In this document: in pieces, positions 1 to 11,119 of the stretch
Numbering within the stretch: the first letter of the stretch is position 1
How the letters are laid out: each line of letters begins with the position of its first letter
NCBI GenBank assembly: GCA_036787835.1
Contig: DAIQON010000001.1
Location: forward strand, 1 to 64,000
Direction of reading: 5' to 3'
From: DAIQON01 sp036787835
GTDB taxonomy: Bacteria > Patescibacteriota > Saccharimonadia > Saccharimonadales > UBA4665
Length of the DNA: 64,000 nt
Translations under genes and position numbers: made by a program
Notes under the pieces: model-generated
The model's input: the letters and a program-made list of their open reading frames with translations, nothing else
Told to the model about the DNA's origin: nothing
Database searches by the model: none

Positions 1-1824
1 ACCTAGATCTAGGCTGTTGTTAGCGTTAGCTATTAGCGCTTGGTTGATGGAGGTAACAACAAGATTAGAAAGAGCAGTATTAGCCCCTGGCCCCCCGACA
101 GTTGATGCACTCCCCTCTACACGCCAGACATTGGCACCAGCGTCGTAGACTAAACTAATTGAGGCGCCTGAAGCTATATTAATATCCCCACCTGTACCCG
201 TAATTATTACACTTGATGCGGCTGAATTAACAGTATCGTTGTTGTGAATCTTTAGAGCGGTAGCAGCAGCGTTAACAATAGTTAGGATACGGCCATCAGT
301 ACCACCAGCGATGCCAGTTAGAGTCTGAGCGCTAGCACCAGTGAAGCGAACTAAAGCACCGTTTATTGATAAGTTGTTGATATTGCCGGTAGTTGAGTTA
401 TCTGTTGCTTTTTGGAAAGCCACATTGCCACTATTAGTTACCGTAAGGCCAGCAGAAGCTGTAGTTGCACCTTGAAGGCTAACGGCACCTGTACCGGTAG
501 TCAAACTCCCAGCTCCACTTTGAGTAATATTGCCGTTGATTGTATTACCTGAGCTGGGTAATGTAAGTGCTCCACTGAGAGAAAGGCTGCCAAAAGTAAC
601 ATTAGAACTAGTGCCAATATCCTGCGGCGTAGATAATGTAAATGTACCACTGTTATTTGCTACTAGGATCTGATTGGCGTTATTGCCAACAATATCTACA
701 ACTCCACCACTTGTAGTACTAAGAACATTACCGCTAATTGTTAACCCAGTGCCTAAAGAAATTGCGCCAGTTACACCACCGAGTTGGGTTACAGGCGTAG
801 GGGGTGTTCCCTGAACTTGGCTATAGTCGATTGTGCCAACTGTAATTCTTCCAGATTGATCGACTTGAAATACGCTAGTACCATTGCTCTCAAGATTTAG
901 CAGACTCCCGCTTCCGGTTTTATTAATATTTATTGAAGGGAAGGTAGAGCTATCGACCTGGGCTGCTGCCTGTGCCAAAAGTACGCTGGTTTGTCCCGCT
1001 CCTCCTTTAACAACGCTCAAATCAAAGCCGCCATTACCATCTGACGAAATAGATACGCTGCTATCAGAGGAAGTTAAGTTAACCACCCCTGTATTAGTAA
1101 TTGAAGTCCCGCTAATTGCAATGCCATTACCTGCAGTCAGAGAAACACTTCCTGTTAATCCCTGTAGACTAGTCACTTTTGGTGTATTTGCTGCATTAGC
1201 AACAGACTGAAGTAGCGAACTTGAAACAGATAGAGAACCGCCGCTAACGGTAAGGCCGTTGCCTAATCCAATAACTCCAGCAGAGCCACCAAGGCTAGTG
1301 ACATACTCAGGTATTGAAACTGGATCAAGCGATACGAACTGCGTTCCGTTGAAATAGTAGGGAGCATGATTCGCCTGATTATAGTAAATTTGCCCATCAA
1401 CGGGGGCAGTAGGCGCAGCAGTAGGGGAAAGAATCAGAGTCTTTGAGACGCTCAAATTGCCGTTTACAGTTAGCTTATTAGCCTGGCCAAGCTGAATCTG
1501 ATAATTGCCACTGGCTTGTTTCAATGAAAGGCTGGAGCCAATTGAATAGCCGCCGCTAGAGTTTGGGCTGTTCAGGCTATTGTTAGTCTTAGCACTGTTA
1601 AACAGACTGAACAAAAAAACTGCCAACCCTATTAGCACAATACTGGCTAAGGCAATAAACGTAACTATTAATGCATGTTTGTCGTACTGGAACAGAGACT
1701 TTTTATACTGCGTAGGTATTTGAGATTGAACTGGTGAACTGACCTGTGACGAAGAAGACTCTAAGCTAGAGTTGTAGTCTGATGCTTCATATCCGCCGTC
1801 GAGACTGCTATCAGTCAGATTCAT
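1..1824 (-). CDS. Membrane-anchored tail-fibre-like surface protein (partial, runs off the left edge)
   Basis: The reading frame is open from an ATG at 1824 to base 1 with no stop, so at least 608 codons are present and the C-terminus is missing. A hydrophilic Ser-rich N-terminus (about residues 1-45) is followed by one membrane segment (about 51-75) with no signal-peptidase site, so the long Ser/Thr/Gly/Asn-rich remainder should face outward. That part contains degenerate repeats of the type LGxGLTxSG with GxTGxIxL, as in phage tail fibres and long bacterial adhesins. I infer a surface fibre, possibly involved in host-cell contact; the exact family is not recognised. The ATG has no clear Shine-Dalgarno sequence. 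The gene is divergent from nothing and follows the small membrane-protein gene at 1968-2783 on the same strand. Confidence 0.75.
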   Translation of the reverse strand, partial: MNLTDSSLDGGYEASDYNSSLESSSSQVSSPVQSQIPTQYKKSLFQYDKHALIVTFIALASIVLIGLAVFLFSLFNSAKTNNSLNSPNSSGGYSIGSSLSLKQASGNYQIQLGQANKLTVNGNLSVSKTLILSPTAAPTAPVDGQIYYNQANHAPYYFNGTQFVSLDPVSIPEYVTSLGGSAGVIGLGNGLTVSGGSLSVSSSLLQSVANAANTPKVTSLQGLTGSVSLTAGNGIAISGTSITNTGVVNLTSSDSSVSISSDGNGGFDLSVVKGGAGQTSVLLAQAAAQVDSSTFPSININKTGSGSLLNLESNGTSVFQVDQSGRITVGTIDYSQVQGTPPTPVTQLGGVTGAISLGTGLTISGNVLSTTSGGVVDIVGNNANQILVANNSGTFTLSTPQDIGTSSNVTFGSLSLSGALTLPSSGNTINGNITQSGAGSLTTGTGAVSLQGATTASAGLTVTNSGNVAFQKATDNSTTGNINNLSINGALVRFTGASAQTLTGIAGGTDGRILTIVNAAATALKIHNNDTVNSAASSVIITGTGGDINIASGASISLVYDAGANVWRVEGSASTVGGPGANTALSNLVVTSINQALIANANNSLDLG

Positions 1825-1967
1825 AATCTATTTTTCTGTTGTTTATTTAATTTTGGTATATTTACCCGTAATTGTATTTTATACCCCTGGTCTAACACTT
1901 ACAAGAAAAATGAATACAAAATTATAACATTTTGACTAGTTATCCACAGTTTTGAATACTTTTATGG

Positions 1968-2783
1968 TTACCTAAGCAAAAGATAGATGGTTAGACTAGA
2001 AATACCGGCAATTATCAAGACCATGCCCATAACTGACGTTAAGGTTCGCATAACTTCGAATTTTGCCAATGGATTTCGTCCGATGGATATAATCGTACTG
2101 TAGATTGAAGCATAAATAAGGCTGATTACTGAGGCCAAGCCTATAGCGCCAATTATAAGTGCCAATATTATCCGAGTATTAGAAATTGGGTGACCTAAGA
2201 AGTTGTTAGCTAATTTTTGTAGCCCTGTTTCTTGCTGTGTGCCCTGGTTAGAGGTACCGATTGCTAAGGAAACAGGTATATAACCGACTTCAATGGTCTT
2301 TGTTTTTCCTTTTGAGTCAGTAACCTGTTCTGCGGTTGCCCCAGAGCTAGATGAGCTAAAAGCAGATTGGGCAACTCCAATAACTCTTGTATTTAGCCCC
2401 ACCTTCATACCGACACCATTAATCGGTGATACGCCGACTTCGTCACCAATATTAATTGAACCGTTTATTGTACTGACTAAAGTAGTTGCGGTGCCATCAG
2501 TGGCAACCTGAACAGTATTGGCTGAACTGTCTACTTCAAGCAACGAGGTATTCGCAGCAACTGATACGCCAATTAGTCGAGTCCCATTAGAAGTATTAGC
2601 TTGCTCAACTACATTGCCACGTTCTTGAACTAAGCTAACAAGGCTTCCGGGCTGAATAACACCGTATATACCATAAGCTCTTGAAACCGTCGGAGACGTT
2701 GCTGAGGCAGATGAATAAACCATTATCGGAAGAAATAGGATAACAGAAGCAATCATGCATTTTAACATTTGCTGTCGTTTCAT
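1968..2783 (-). CDS. Exported protein with two C-terminal membrane segments
   Basis: The 271-residue protein has a signal peptide (about residues 1-28, ending in SSASA), an extracytoplasmic Ser/Thr/Val-rich middle of about 165 residues, then two membrane helices (about 203-228 and 245-269) joined by a short loop with NPLAKFE. The middle holds two similar beta-rich segments built around phrases like GDEVGVSPING and VSVAANTS, suggesting a duplicated domain. I do not recognise the family. A TATAAT box at 2797-2802 lies only about 13 bases before the ATG, so the 5' leader would be very short. It lies just upstream of the fibre-like gene at 1-1824 on the same strand, and a joint role at the envelope is possible. 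Confidence 0.7.
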   Translation of the reverse strand: MKRQQMLKCMIASVILFLPIMVYSSASATSPTVSRAYGIYGVIQPGSLVSLVQERGNVVEQANTSNGTRLIGVSVAANTSLLEVDSSANTVQVATDGTATTLVSTINGSINIGDEVGVSPINGVGMKVGLNTRVIGVAQSAFSSSSSGATAEQVTDSKGKTKTIEVGYIPVSLAIGTSNQGTQQETGLQKLANNFLGHPISNTRIILALIIGAIGLASVISLIYASIYSTIISIGRNPLAKFEVMRTLTSVMGMVLIIAGISSLTIYLLLR

Positions 2784-2898
2784 ACTGATTAAGATTATAT
2801 CACTTAAACAGTTATGGTTAAGGTCAATTAATCCAACTCTAAATAATGCAAAAAATGAGCCAAAAACTGTATAAATTAATACCAGTTGAATCAGCTCC

Positions 2899-2927
2899 TT
2901 GTATTAAGCTGTTATTTTCGGTAAAAT
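2899..2927 (+). promoter_or_regulatory. Promoter of the tRNA-Ala/tRNA-Ile unit
   Basis: TTGTAT (2899-2904) and TAAAAT (2922-2927) are separated by 17 bases and lie about 75 bases before tRNA-Ala. Confidence 0.6.
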
Positions 2928-3004
2928 ACTTCGGTGGTTAAGAGGCGAGATTATTAAGCAAATAGTCCACTCTGATTAGAAATAAGAACAAACTATTTCT
3001 TTAG

Positions 3005-3081
3005 GGGGCATTAGCTCAGTTGGCTAGAGCACCTGCTTTGCAAGCAGGGGGTCATCGGTTCGAGTCCGATATGCTCCACCA
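3005..3081 (+). tRNA. tRNA-Ala (anticodon TGC)
   Basis: A 77-base cloverleaf with acceptor GGGGCAT/ATGCTCC (one G-U), anticodon stem CCTGC/GCAGG, loop TTTGCAA, T-arm GTTCGAGTC and an encoded CCA end. It is the first gene of a two-tRNA unit with tRNA-Ile. Confidence 0.97.
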
Positions 3082-3110
3082 CATTTTTAAGAAGTTATTT
3101 CCGTAGTTTG

Positions 3111-3187
3111 GGGCGATTAGCTCAGCTGGTTAGAGCGCGTCACTGATAATGACGAGGTCGGAGGTTCGAGTCCCTCATCGCCCACCA
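3111..3187 (+). tRNA. tRNA-Ile (anticodon GAT)
   Basis: A 77-base cloverleaf with acceptor GGGCGAT/ATCGCCC, anticodon loop CTGATAA, T-arm GTTCGAGTC and encoded CCA. This is the pair that usually sits in the 16S-23S spacer; here it converges on the 3' end of the 16S gene from the opposite strand. Confidence 0.97.
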
Positions 3188-3201
3188 AATCGGAAATTAA
3201 A

Positions 3202-3230
3202 AAGAGCCTTCAATAAAAAGGCTCTTTTTT
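3202..3230 (+). terminator. Rho-independent terminator after tRNA-Ile
   Basis: AAGAGCCTT (3202-3210) pairs with AAGGCTCTT (3218-3226), followed by a T run. Confidence 0.85.
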
Positions 3231-3233
3231 ATG

Positions 3234-3267
3234 CTTAACAACTGAATAGTGCAATCAACGTCAATTC
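3234..3267 (-). other. Trailer half of the pre-16S processing stem
   Basis: This segment is nearly perfectly complementary to 4899-4934 in the 16S leader; both contain the core GAATAGTGCAA/TTGCACTATTC. A long helix closing the two ends of pre-16S is the standard RNase III processing stem. It shows that the 16S transcript runs to about 3234 and is processed alone. Confidence 0.8.
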
Positions 3268-3396
3268 GTATTTTACAGACACTGATGGCTCGTCCGAATA
3301 AATTCGGATTTGTAAGTTGTCAGTACTGATTTACAACTTACCGATATCGACCTAGCTAACTAGAGATTGCTCCGCTAGTTGCTAGTATTCTCCCTA

Positions 3397-4868
<1,472 letters not shown>

Positions 4869-4898
4869 AGAATTTGTTCTATTAAAACAATTCAAAAT

Positions 4899-4934
4899 GA
4901 ACTGACGTTGATTTGCACTATTCAATTGTTAACG
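4899..4934 (-). other. Leader half of the pre-16S processing stem
   Basis: Complementary to 3234-3267 beyond the 16S 3' end over about 30 bases with few mismatches, closing the precursor into one long helix. Confidence 0.8.
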
Positions 4935-4982
4935 ATCACTTTTTTTGGACACTTATAGCAAGGTCTCCCAAAAGGTCCTAAC

Positions 4983-5012
4983 AGTCTACCCTGTAATTAA
5001 CCCCTGTGTCAA
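4983..5012 (-). promoter_or_regulatory. 16S rRNA promoter
   Basis: On the minus strand TTGACA (5012-5007) and TAGACT (4988-4983) are 18 bases apart, about 115 bases before the mature 16S 5' end. It lies in the only gap between gyrA and 16S. Confidence 0.65.
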
Positions 5013-5070
5013 TGGTTTTTCTAGGAAGTTAGAGAACCTCTTAAGCTTACCCCCGTAACTCTGTTGTACC

Positions 5071-7611
5071 TTAGTCTACAACTTCTTCCAAATCATCGTC
5101 ATCTTCTTGGTCGTTTTTATCAACTAAAGCAAGTGACACAACTTGATCATTATCGTTCAGACGCATAATCCTAACACCTTGAGTGGCTCGGCCCAGTTCA
5201 GGAATATTCTTAAGCCCAAGGCGTATCGTTTGGCCTTGCTGGCTAATGATTATGACCTCCTGATTGTCTTCTCCGCCTAGCGTCTTAACGCCTATTAGTT
5301 CACCTGTCTTAGTATTCACTACTGCAGACCTGATACCGACACCACCTCTTGCGTGTGGGGTGAACTGAGAAATCTTGGTGCGCTTACCGTATCCATACTT
5401 GCTTATAACAAAGATGCTTGAGTTCTCTTCAACGATATCCATACCTATGACACGATCATCTGCGCGTAATCGAATACCACGCACGCCACGACTAACTCTG
5501 CCCATTGGACGAGCACCGCGCTCATGGAAGCGTATTGCTTGTCCTTGAGAGGTCGATATGACTACCTCATTATCACCGGTGGTCATTCTAATCCATTTAA
5601 GCTCATCCCCAGCGTCTAGGTTGATGGCTATGAGACCGGAGGTCCTAACATTTTTGTATTGTTCAAAAGGAGTTTTCTTAATCACGCCGCGCACAGTGCA
5701 CATAATTAAATTGATGGCGCTATGGGTCTTACTAACGTTGATTACTGAGCTTACGGTCTCTTCAGGCTGTAATTGTAGTAGGTTTACTAGGGCAACACCT
5801 TTTGCGCTAAGAGAGGCTGCAGGAACCTCATAAGTCTTAAGTCTAAAGACTCGTCCCTTATTAGTGAAGAACAACAGGAAGTCGTGTGTTGATGCGTTAA
5901 TAACGTGCTCAATAACATCCTCTTCTCTAGTCACCATGCCACGTCGTCCTTTACCGCCCCGGCCTTGCTTCTTGTACTCAGCGATTGGGCTTCGCTTTAC
6001 GTAATTTGCGGCAGTTAAGGTAACTACTACCTGCTCATCGGCAATCAAGTCTTCATCACTAAGTCGATTAAGTTCAGCATCAACAACTCTTGTTCGGCGT
6101 TCATCTGCATAAGTTTTTCTTAGTTCAAGAAGTTCATCTTTAACAATTTTTAGAACTTTTTTCTCATCAGCTAAAATTGCTTCAAGTTCAGCAACTAATT
6201 TAAGAAGTTCAGCAAGTTCATTCTCGATTTCTTTACGATCAAGACCAGTGAGTCGTCGTAGCTGCATTGCCAATATGGCCTTGCCCTGAATCTCGCTAAG
6301 CTTGAACTTCTTAGTCAAGTTATCCAATGCTTCTTCATAAGTTTCAGAGGATCGAATAACTTTAATAACTTCATCAATATGATCTAGGGCGATCTTGAGT
6401 CCTTCGAGTATATGTACGCGATCTTGAGCCTTTTTAAGCTCGAATTCTGTTCGACGCCTAATAACTACCTGTCGATGCTTAATATGTTCTTTTATAATGT
6501 CCTGTAGTCCTAGGATGCGAGGTTGTATGCCGTCGATTAGTGCAAGCATGTTGTAGTGGAATGTGCTTTGCAGCGGCGTCATCTTAAATAACTGATTAAG
6601 TAGCTTACTTGGGAAAGCATCTCGCTTAAGATCGATAACAATTTTTACATCGCCACGCGAGCTTTCATCACGAATATCACTAATTCCAGTAATCTTCTTA
6701 TCTCTGACTAGATCAGCGATCTTGATAATAAGCGTTTCTTTGTTAAGCGCATAGGGAATCTCGGAGATAATAATTTGTTGTCGCTCACCTTTTTGGGCCT
6801 CGACAATCTCAGCCACGCCACGCGTAACTACTCCGCCTCTACCAGTTGCATAAGCTACTTTTAGAGCTTCTTTCCCATAAACCACCCCGCCAGTTGGAAA
6901 GTCTGGCCCTTTCACAAATTCTAGTAAATCATCAAGGGTCGCATTGTCATGATCAATTTGAAAAACGGTTGCATCAATAAGCTCACCTAGATTGTGAGGT
7001 GGAATATTTGTCGCCATACCAACGGCAATACCTAGCTGACCGTTTAGCAGTAGATTGGGTAATTTAGCAGGCAAAACAACTGGTTCTTGTGTCCGTCCAT
7101 CATAGTTATCTCTAAAATCTACAGTGTCTTTCTCTATATCGACTAGAAGCTCTTCGGCAAGTCTATCCATCTTGGCTTCTGTATAACGCATGGCGGCTGG
7201 CGGATCTCCGTCCATCGAGCCAAAGTTACCTTGTCCATTAACCAACATGTAACGCATGCTCCATGGCTGTGCCATACGTACCATTGCGTCATATATAGAT
7301 GCGTCGCCGTGTGGATGGAAGTCTCCCATAACGGCACCGACAACGTTGGCACTCTTACGATGCTTTGCGCTTGCTGTAATACCGTCACGTTTCATTGTAT
7401 ATAGGATTCGTCTATGCACTGGCTTAAGACCATCACGAACGTCTGGTAAGGCTCTAGCAACAATGACGCTCATCGAATAACGAAGATAGTTATCTTCCAT
7501 GACATTTTCAACGGTTCTAAGTTCAACTATCTTGGAGTGATTAGAGTTGTGGTTTTCAGCTGGTTGTATAAGCTCTTGGATTTCTTCCAAGTTATCTTCT
7601 TGGTCTGCCAT
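5071..7611 (-). CDS. gyrA: DNA gyrase subunit A
   Basis: The 846-residue protein is the breakage-reunion subunit of gyrase, which introduces negative supercoils together with GyrB. Visible hallmarks are YSMSVIVARALPDVRDGLKP near the N-terminus, catalytic Tyr143 in AAMRYTE, the quinolone-determining segment HPHGDASIYD (99-108), and a C-terminal beta-pinwheel that starts with the GyrA box QGRGGKG. The box and full-length pinwheel favour gyrase over topoisomerase IV. The residue equal to E. coli Ser83 is Ala104, as in Mycobacterium tuberculosis. The C-terminus is acidic. The ATG directly follows the gyrB stop codon with no spacer, so the two are translated from one mRNA. Confidence 0.97.
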   Translation of the reverse strand: MADQEDNLEEIQELIQPAENHNSNHSKIVELRTVENVMEDNYLRYSMSVIVARALPDVRDGLKPVHRRILYTMKRDGITASAKHRKSANVVGAVMGDFHPHGDASIYDAMVRMAQPWSMRYMLVNGQGNFGSMDGDPPAAMRYTEAKMDRLAEELLVDIEKDTVDFRDNYDGRTQEPVVLPAKLPNLLLNGQLGIAVGMATNIPPHNLGELIDATVFQIDHDNATLDDLLEFVKGPDFPTGGVVYGKEALKVAYATGRGGVVTRGVAEIVEAQKGERQQIIISEIPYALNKETLIIKIADLVRDKKITGISDIRDESSRGDVKIVIDLKRDAFPSKLLNQLFKMTPLQSTFHYNMLALIDGIQPRILGLQDIIKEHIKHRQVVIRRRTEFELKKAQDRVHILEGLKIALDHIDEVIKVIRSSETYEEALDNLTKKFKLSEIQGKAILAMQLRRLTGLDRKEIENELAELLKLVAELEAILADEKKVLKIVKDELLELRKTYADERRTRVVDAELNRLSDEDLIADEQVVVTLTAANYVKRSPIAEYKKQGRGGKGRRGMVTREEDVIEHVINASTHDFLLFFTNKGRVFRLKTYEVPAASLSAKGVALVNLLQLQPEETVSSVINVSKTHSAINLIMCTVRGVIKKTPFEQYKNVRTSGLIAINLDAGDELKWIRMTTGDNEVVISTSQGQAIRFHERGARPMGRVSRGVRGIRLRADDRVIGMDIVEENSSIFVISKYGYGKRTKISQFTPHARGGVGIRSAVVNTKTGELIGVKTLGGEDNQEVIIISQQGQTIRLGLKNIPELGRATQGVRIMRLNDNDQVVSLALVDKNDQEDDDDLEEVVD

Positions 7612-9585
7612 CTAAATATCCAAATCCTTTACAAATTTTGCATGTGTCTGAATAAAGTTCTTTCTGAGTTCTACCTCGCTACCCATAAGCTTATTAAAGA
7701 TAGCGTCGGCCTTTTCGGCATCTTCTACTCGAACTTGTATAAGAACTCTCTTTTCAGGATCCATAGTGGTAGCAAATAGTTGCTCGCCGTCCATTTCACC
7801 AAGACCCTTGTATCTCTTCTGCTCAATAAAGCCGGCTTGTTTGTAACGCTCATCGTCATTTGCTGCTCGCACTCCACCAGCTGCAACTTTAGCGTCAATA
7901 GCTTTATCTAAAACTACGTCTAGATCATCTTCATCATAAATAAAGATGCTCGACTTACGGCCTGGTTTTACTAACTCAAAAAGTGGTGGCTTAGCCAAGT
8001 ATAGGTGCCCCTTATCTACAATTTCGCGCATATAACGGAAGAAGAAGGTCATAAGTAGAGTAGCAATGTGACTACCATCAACATCGGCATCGGTCATAAT
8101 AATAATACGGTCGTACCTAAGTCCATTAATATCGAAGGATTCTTCAATACCAACACCTAGAGCCTTAATTAAGCTAACAATCTCATTGTTAGCGAGCATC
8201 TTATCCAGACGGGCTCGTTCAACATTTAAGACCTTCCCTCTTAAAGGAAGAATTGCCTGACTTTTGCTGTCTCGGCCTGTTTTAGCCGATCCACCAGCAG
8301 AGTCGCCCTCAACGATGTATATTTCAGAGTCTTTGGGGTCCTTATTTGAACAGTCAGCCAGTTTACCTGGCATCGATGCGCCTTCAAGAATACCTTTTCG
8401 CATAATATTTTCGCGTGCAGCACGAGCAGCTTTCCTGGCTCTAGCGGCAAGTAATGCTTTACCAACAATTTTACGAGCAACGGCGGGATGTTCTTCCAGA
8501 TAATAAGTGAAGTACTCATTCATTACTGTCTCAACAATGCCCCTCACTTCTGGGTTACCAAGCTTATTCTTGGTCTGACCTTCAAACTGTGGATCTGGTA
8601 ACTTTACTAAAATAATACAAGTCAGACCTTCGCGGGTATCTTCGCCTGAAAGGTTGTCTTCCTTTTCTTTTATAAGCCCTTGCTTTCGAGCGTAGTCATT
8701 AATGACGCGCGTAAGTGCTGACCTAAAACCGGTCATATGAGTACCACCGTCTGGGTTTAAGACGTTGTTAGCAAAGGCCTTAATTGTCTCACTGTAGGCA
8801 TCGGTATATTGGATAGAAATCTCAACCTGTACCTCATTAACTGTTTTATCTACATAGAAGATATCTTCATCTACAACCTCTTTGCCTACATTAAGATGCT
8901 TAACATAGCTTTGAATACCACCTTCAAAATAAAAGCCATATCGCTTACCACTAGCTTCATCCTTAAGATTGGTGTGAATGCTCTTAGTTAGATAGGCGGC
9001 ATGGCGCAATCTATCCAATACAGTATCGTAGTTAAATTCTATAGATTGGAAAATAGTTTCATCTGGGTAAAAGGTGACCTCTGTGCCAGTTTTATCCGAT
9101 TTTCCAGTCACTTTTAGGTCACTCTTAGGAATTCCCTTTTCATAATCTTGTTCGAAGATTTTTCCTTCACGAAAAACCTTTACATGTAGTTTGCTACTCA
9201 GAGCATTAACAACGCTACTACCAACTCCGTGGAGTCCACCAGAAACCTTATAGCCACTATCACCAAATTTACCGCCTGCATGAAGTACGGTTAGTACCGT
9301 TTCAACGGTACTCTTTCCAGTTTTAGGGTGAATTGCGGTCGGAATCCCACGTCCATCATCTATAACTGTAACTGAGCCATCGGCATGCATAATTACAGAT
9401 ACCTCTGTAGCGTAGCCGGCTAAGGCTTCATCAATTCCGTTATCTACTAGTTCCCAAATTAAATGGTGCAGACCTTCAATGCCGGTGCCGCCAATATACA
9501 TACCAGGTCGCTTACGAACCGGTTCAAGACCCTCGAGAACGGTAATCTGCCCGGCCGAATATTCATCAGTTTTTTTATTTGCCAC
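7612..9585 (-). CDS. gyrB: DNA gyrase subunit B
   Basis: The 657-residue ATPase subunit of gyrase. It has the GHKL ATP site (ELVDNGIDEALAG, DDGRGIP, GGLHGVGSSVVNALS), the transducer domain, and the TOPRIM domain with EGDSAGGSA and the metal-binding DADVDGSHI, ending with QKRYKGLGEM typical of GyrB. Its length is that of the short, Gram-positive-type GyrB. The start is GTG at 9585, preceded by GAGGG. It is first in a two-gene operon with gyrA, which abuts it, behind a TATAAT promoter at 9641-9669. Confidence 0.97.
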   Translation of the reverse strand: MANKKTDEYSAGQITVLEGLEPVRKRPGMYIGGTGIEGLHHLIWELVDNGIDEALAGYATEVSVIMHADGSVTVIDDGRGIPTAIHPKTGKSTVETVLTVLHAGGKFGDSGYKVSGGLHGVGSSVVNALSSKLHVKVFREGKIFEQDYEKGIPKSDLKVTGKSDKTGTEVTFYPDETIFQSIEFNYDTVLDRLRHAAYLTKSIHTNLKDEASGKRYGFYFEGGIQSYVKHLNVGKEVVDEDIFYVDKTVNEVQVEISIQYTDAYSETIKAFANNVLNPDGGTHMTGFRSALTRVINDYARKQGLIKEKEDNLSGEDTREGLTCIILVKLPDPQFEGQTKNKLGNPEVRGIVETVMNEYFTYYLEEHPAVARKIVGKALLAARARKAARAARENIMRKGILEGASMPGKLADCSNKDPKDSEIYIVEGDSAGGSAKTGRDSKSQAILPLRGKVLNVERARLDKMLANNEIVSLIKALGVGIEESFDINGLRYDRIIIMTDADVDGSHIATLLMTFFFRYMREIVDKGHLYLAKPPLFELVKPGRKSSIFIYDEDDLDVVLDKAIDAKVAAGGVRAANDDERYKQAGFIEQKRYKGLGEMDGEQLFATTMDPEKRVLIQVRVEDAEKADAIFNKLMGSEVELRKNFIQTHAKFVKDLDI

Positions 9586-9640
9586 TAGTAAAAGACCCTC
9601 AGTTTAAAAAATTACTCTATTTTTATTCCCACTAACCAAT

Positions 9641-9669
9641 ATTATAGCTGATTTAGAGACTCTCGGCAA
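9641..9669 (-). promoter_or_regulatory. gyrB-gyrA promoter
   Basis: TTGCCG (9669-9664), 17-base spacer, TATAAT (9646-9641) on the minus strand, about 55 bases before the gyrB start codon. Confidence 0.65.
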
Positions 9670-9784
9670 CAGTTAACAAACAGTGTTTTGTGACTAATAA
9701 CTACTTGTAGTATGGGTACTATGTGTGCTTAAATTGAGCTGTACTAAAGGATAAGCCTTAAAATAAAAACTCAAAAAATAAACC

Positions 9785-11119
9785 ATGTTCGAAAAACTAT
9801 TATCATCCATCACCTTTAATCCCAGCTTGATTCATCAGTTTTCTTTTTATTACAAAAGAATGAAAGCCGAAAAAAGCATTAGACGAATCGGTTTAATCTT
9901 TTTATCTCTGGCTTTCCTAATCCAATTTTTTGCTTTTATTAGCCCTCCGCAACCTACTCAGGCTGCATCACCAAATGACCTTATAAATGGTGGCTTTAGT
10001 TCTGCTGCTGAGGCAGCAAACGACTGCAGATCCAATCTAGAAGGATATGGATCAATCTTAGCAACCTACGGAATAACTTGTGATCGAGTTGCTGCAGGGA
10101 ACACCATCACCATAAACTCAAGGGATTGGAACGGTCAGCTCTACTCAATGGGGAGAGACTCCTATGGCAATGTTGCTGGGAACACCCCAGTTAACGCCGG
10201 GGGAACAACCCTGTTTGCTAGATACCTTTGGGGCTGGGATAGTCCTGGTACTAGCTCAACCTATCAAGCGCTGAATGTGACTAGCCCTGGTGGTCAAACT
10301 TTCCTTTTGCTTTATCCATGTGGCAATGTGACATCTGTTGGTTTCCCGCAATCGGTTCCACCACCTGCACCACCGCCAACGCCCGTACCGGCACCGGCTC
10401 CACCACCTAAAGTATGTGCTCTTGACACCGCTATACTCGCCTCAAATTCCTGGTGCGTTCCATGTCTTACTAATCCACAAGTTATTTGGACAAGTAGCCA
10501 ATGCAAGCCCTGCAAGCAGTCATCTAGTAGCCAGGATATAGCCGCCTGCATCGTTAGACATAAAACAGCGAGTAATTTAACTCAGGGTATAGCTGATGCT
10601 AATGGCACGACTGCCCAGGCGGGTGATCTAATAAAGTACACCCTATACGCTCAAAATAGCGGCGCTGCCGTCATGAAAGATTTCATTTTCTCGGATGATC
10701 TAAACTATGTACTTGATTATTCAACCGTCAGTGACGCTGGAGGTGGAACGGTGGACTCCAAGAATACAATCTCTTGGCCACCACAAACAATCCAACCAAA
10801 ACAAACCGCTAGCGTTAGCTTCCAAGTTAGGGTAGATGACCCGATTCCCCAGACACCAACCTCTTCGAGCGATCCAAACTTCTTTAACTTAGTGATGAGC
10901 AATACTTATTACAACACCATCAAAATTAACCTACCTGCAAGTCCTGCTAAAGTAGTCGAAGCTGCCACTACTACCAGCCTGCCTAATACAGGTCCCGGTA
11001 CAAGCATATTGTTTGCTGCTATATTGGTCGCTGCCGCTGGTTTCTTCTACTACCGTTCTAGGCTGCTAGTTGACGAATCAGCAATTGCTATTAAAGAGAG
11101 TGTAGAGGGGGGGCTTTAG
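9785..11119 (+). CDS. LPNTG-anchored surface protein with a DUF11-like domain
   Basis: The 444-residue frame has an N-terminal export signal; the hydrophobic core IGLIFLSLAFLIQFFAF ends in a likely cleavage site near PTQAA (about residue 61), and an internal start at residue 28 (MKAEKS) would give a more usual signal length. The mature part has a Cys-containing domain, a Pro-rich linker of PAPPP type (about 192-210), a second Cys cluster (CxxC repeats, about 225-255), then a beta-sandwich of DUF11 type (about 262-370). It ends in SLPNTGP, a membrane helix and RSR, the classic sortase recognition layout, so it should be linked to the cell wall. The next gene starts immediately after its stop codon. 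Confidence 0.8.
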   Translation: MFEKLLSSITFNPSLIHQFSFYYKRMKAEKSIRRIGLIFLSLAFLIQFFAFISPPQPTQAASPNDLINGGFSSAAEAANDCRSNLEGYGSILATYGITCDRVAAGNTITINSRDWNGQLYSMGRDSYGNVAGNTPVNAGGTTLFARYLWGWDSPGTSSTYQALNVTSPGGQTFLLLYPCGNVTSVGFPQSVPPPAPPPTPVPAPAPPPKVCALDTAILASNSWCVPCLTNPQVIWTSSQCKPCKQSSSSQDIAACIVRHKTASNLTQGIADANGTTAQAGDLIKYTLYAQNSGAAVMKDFIFSDDLNYVLDYSTVSDAGGGTVDSKNTISWPPQTIQPKQTASVSFQVRVDDPIPQTPTSSSDPNFFNLVMSNTYYNTIKINLPASPAKVVEAATTTSLPNTGPGTSILFAAILVAAAGFFYYRSRLLVDESAIAIKESVEGGL

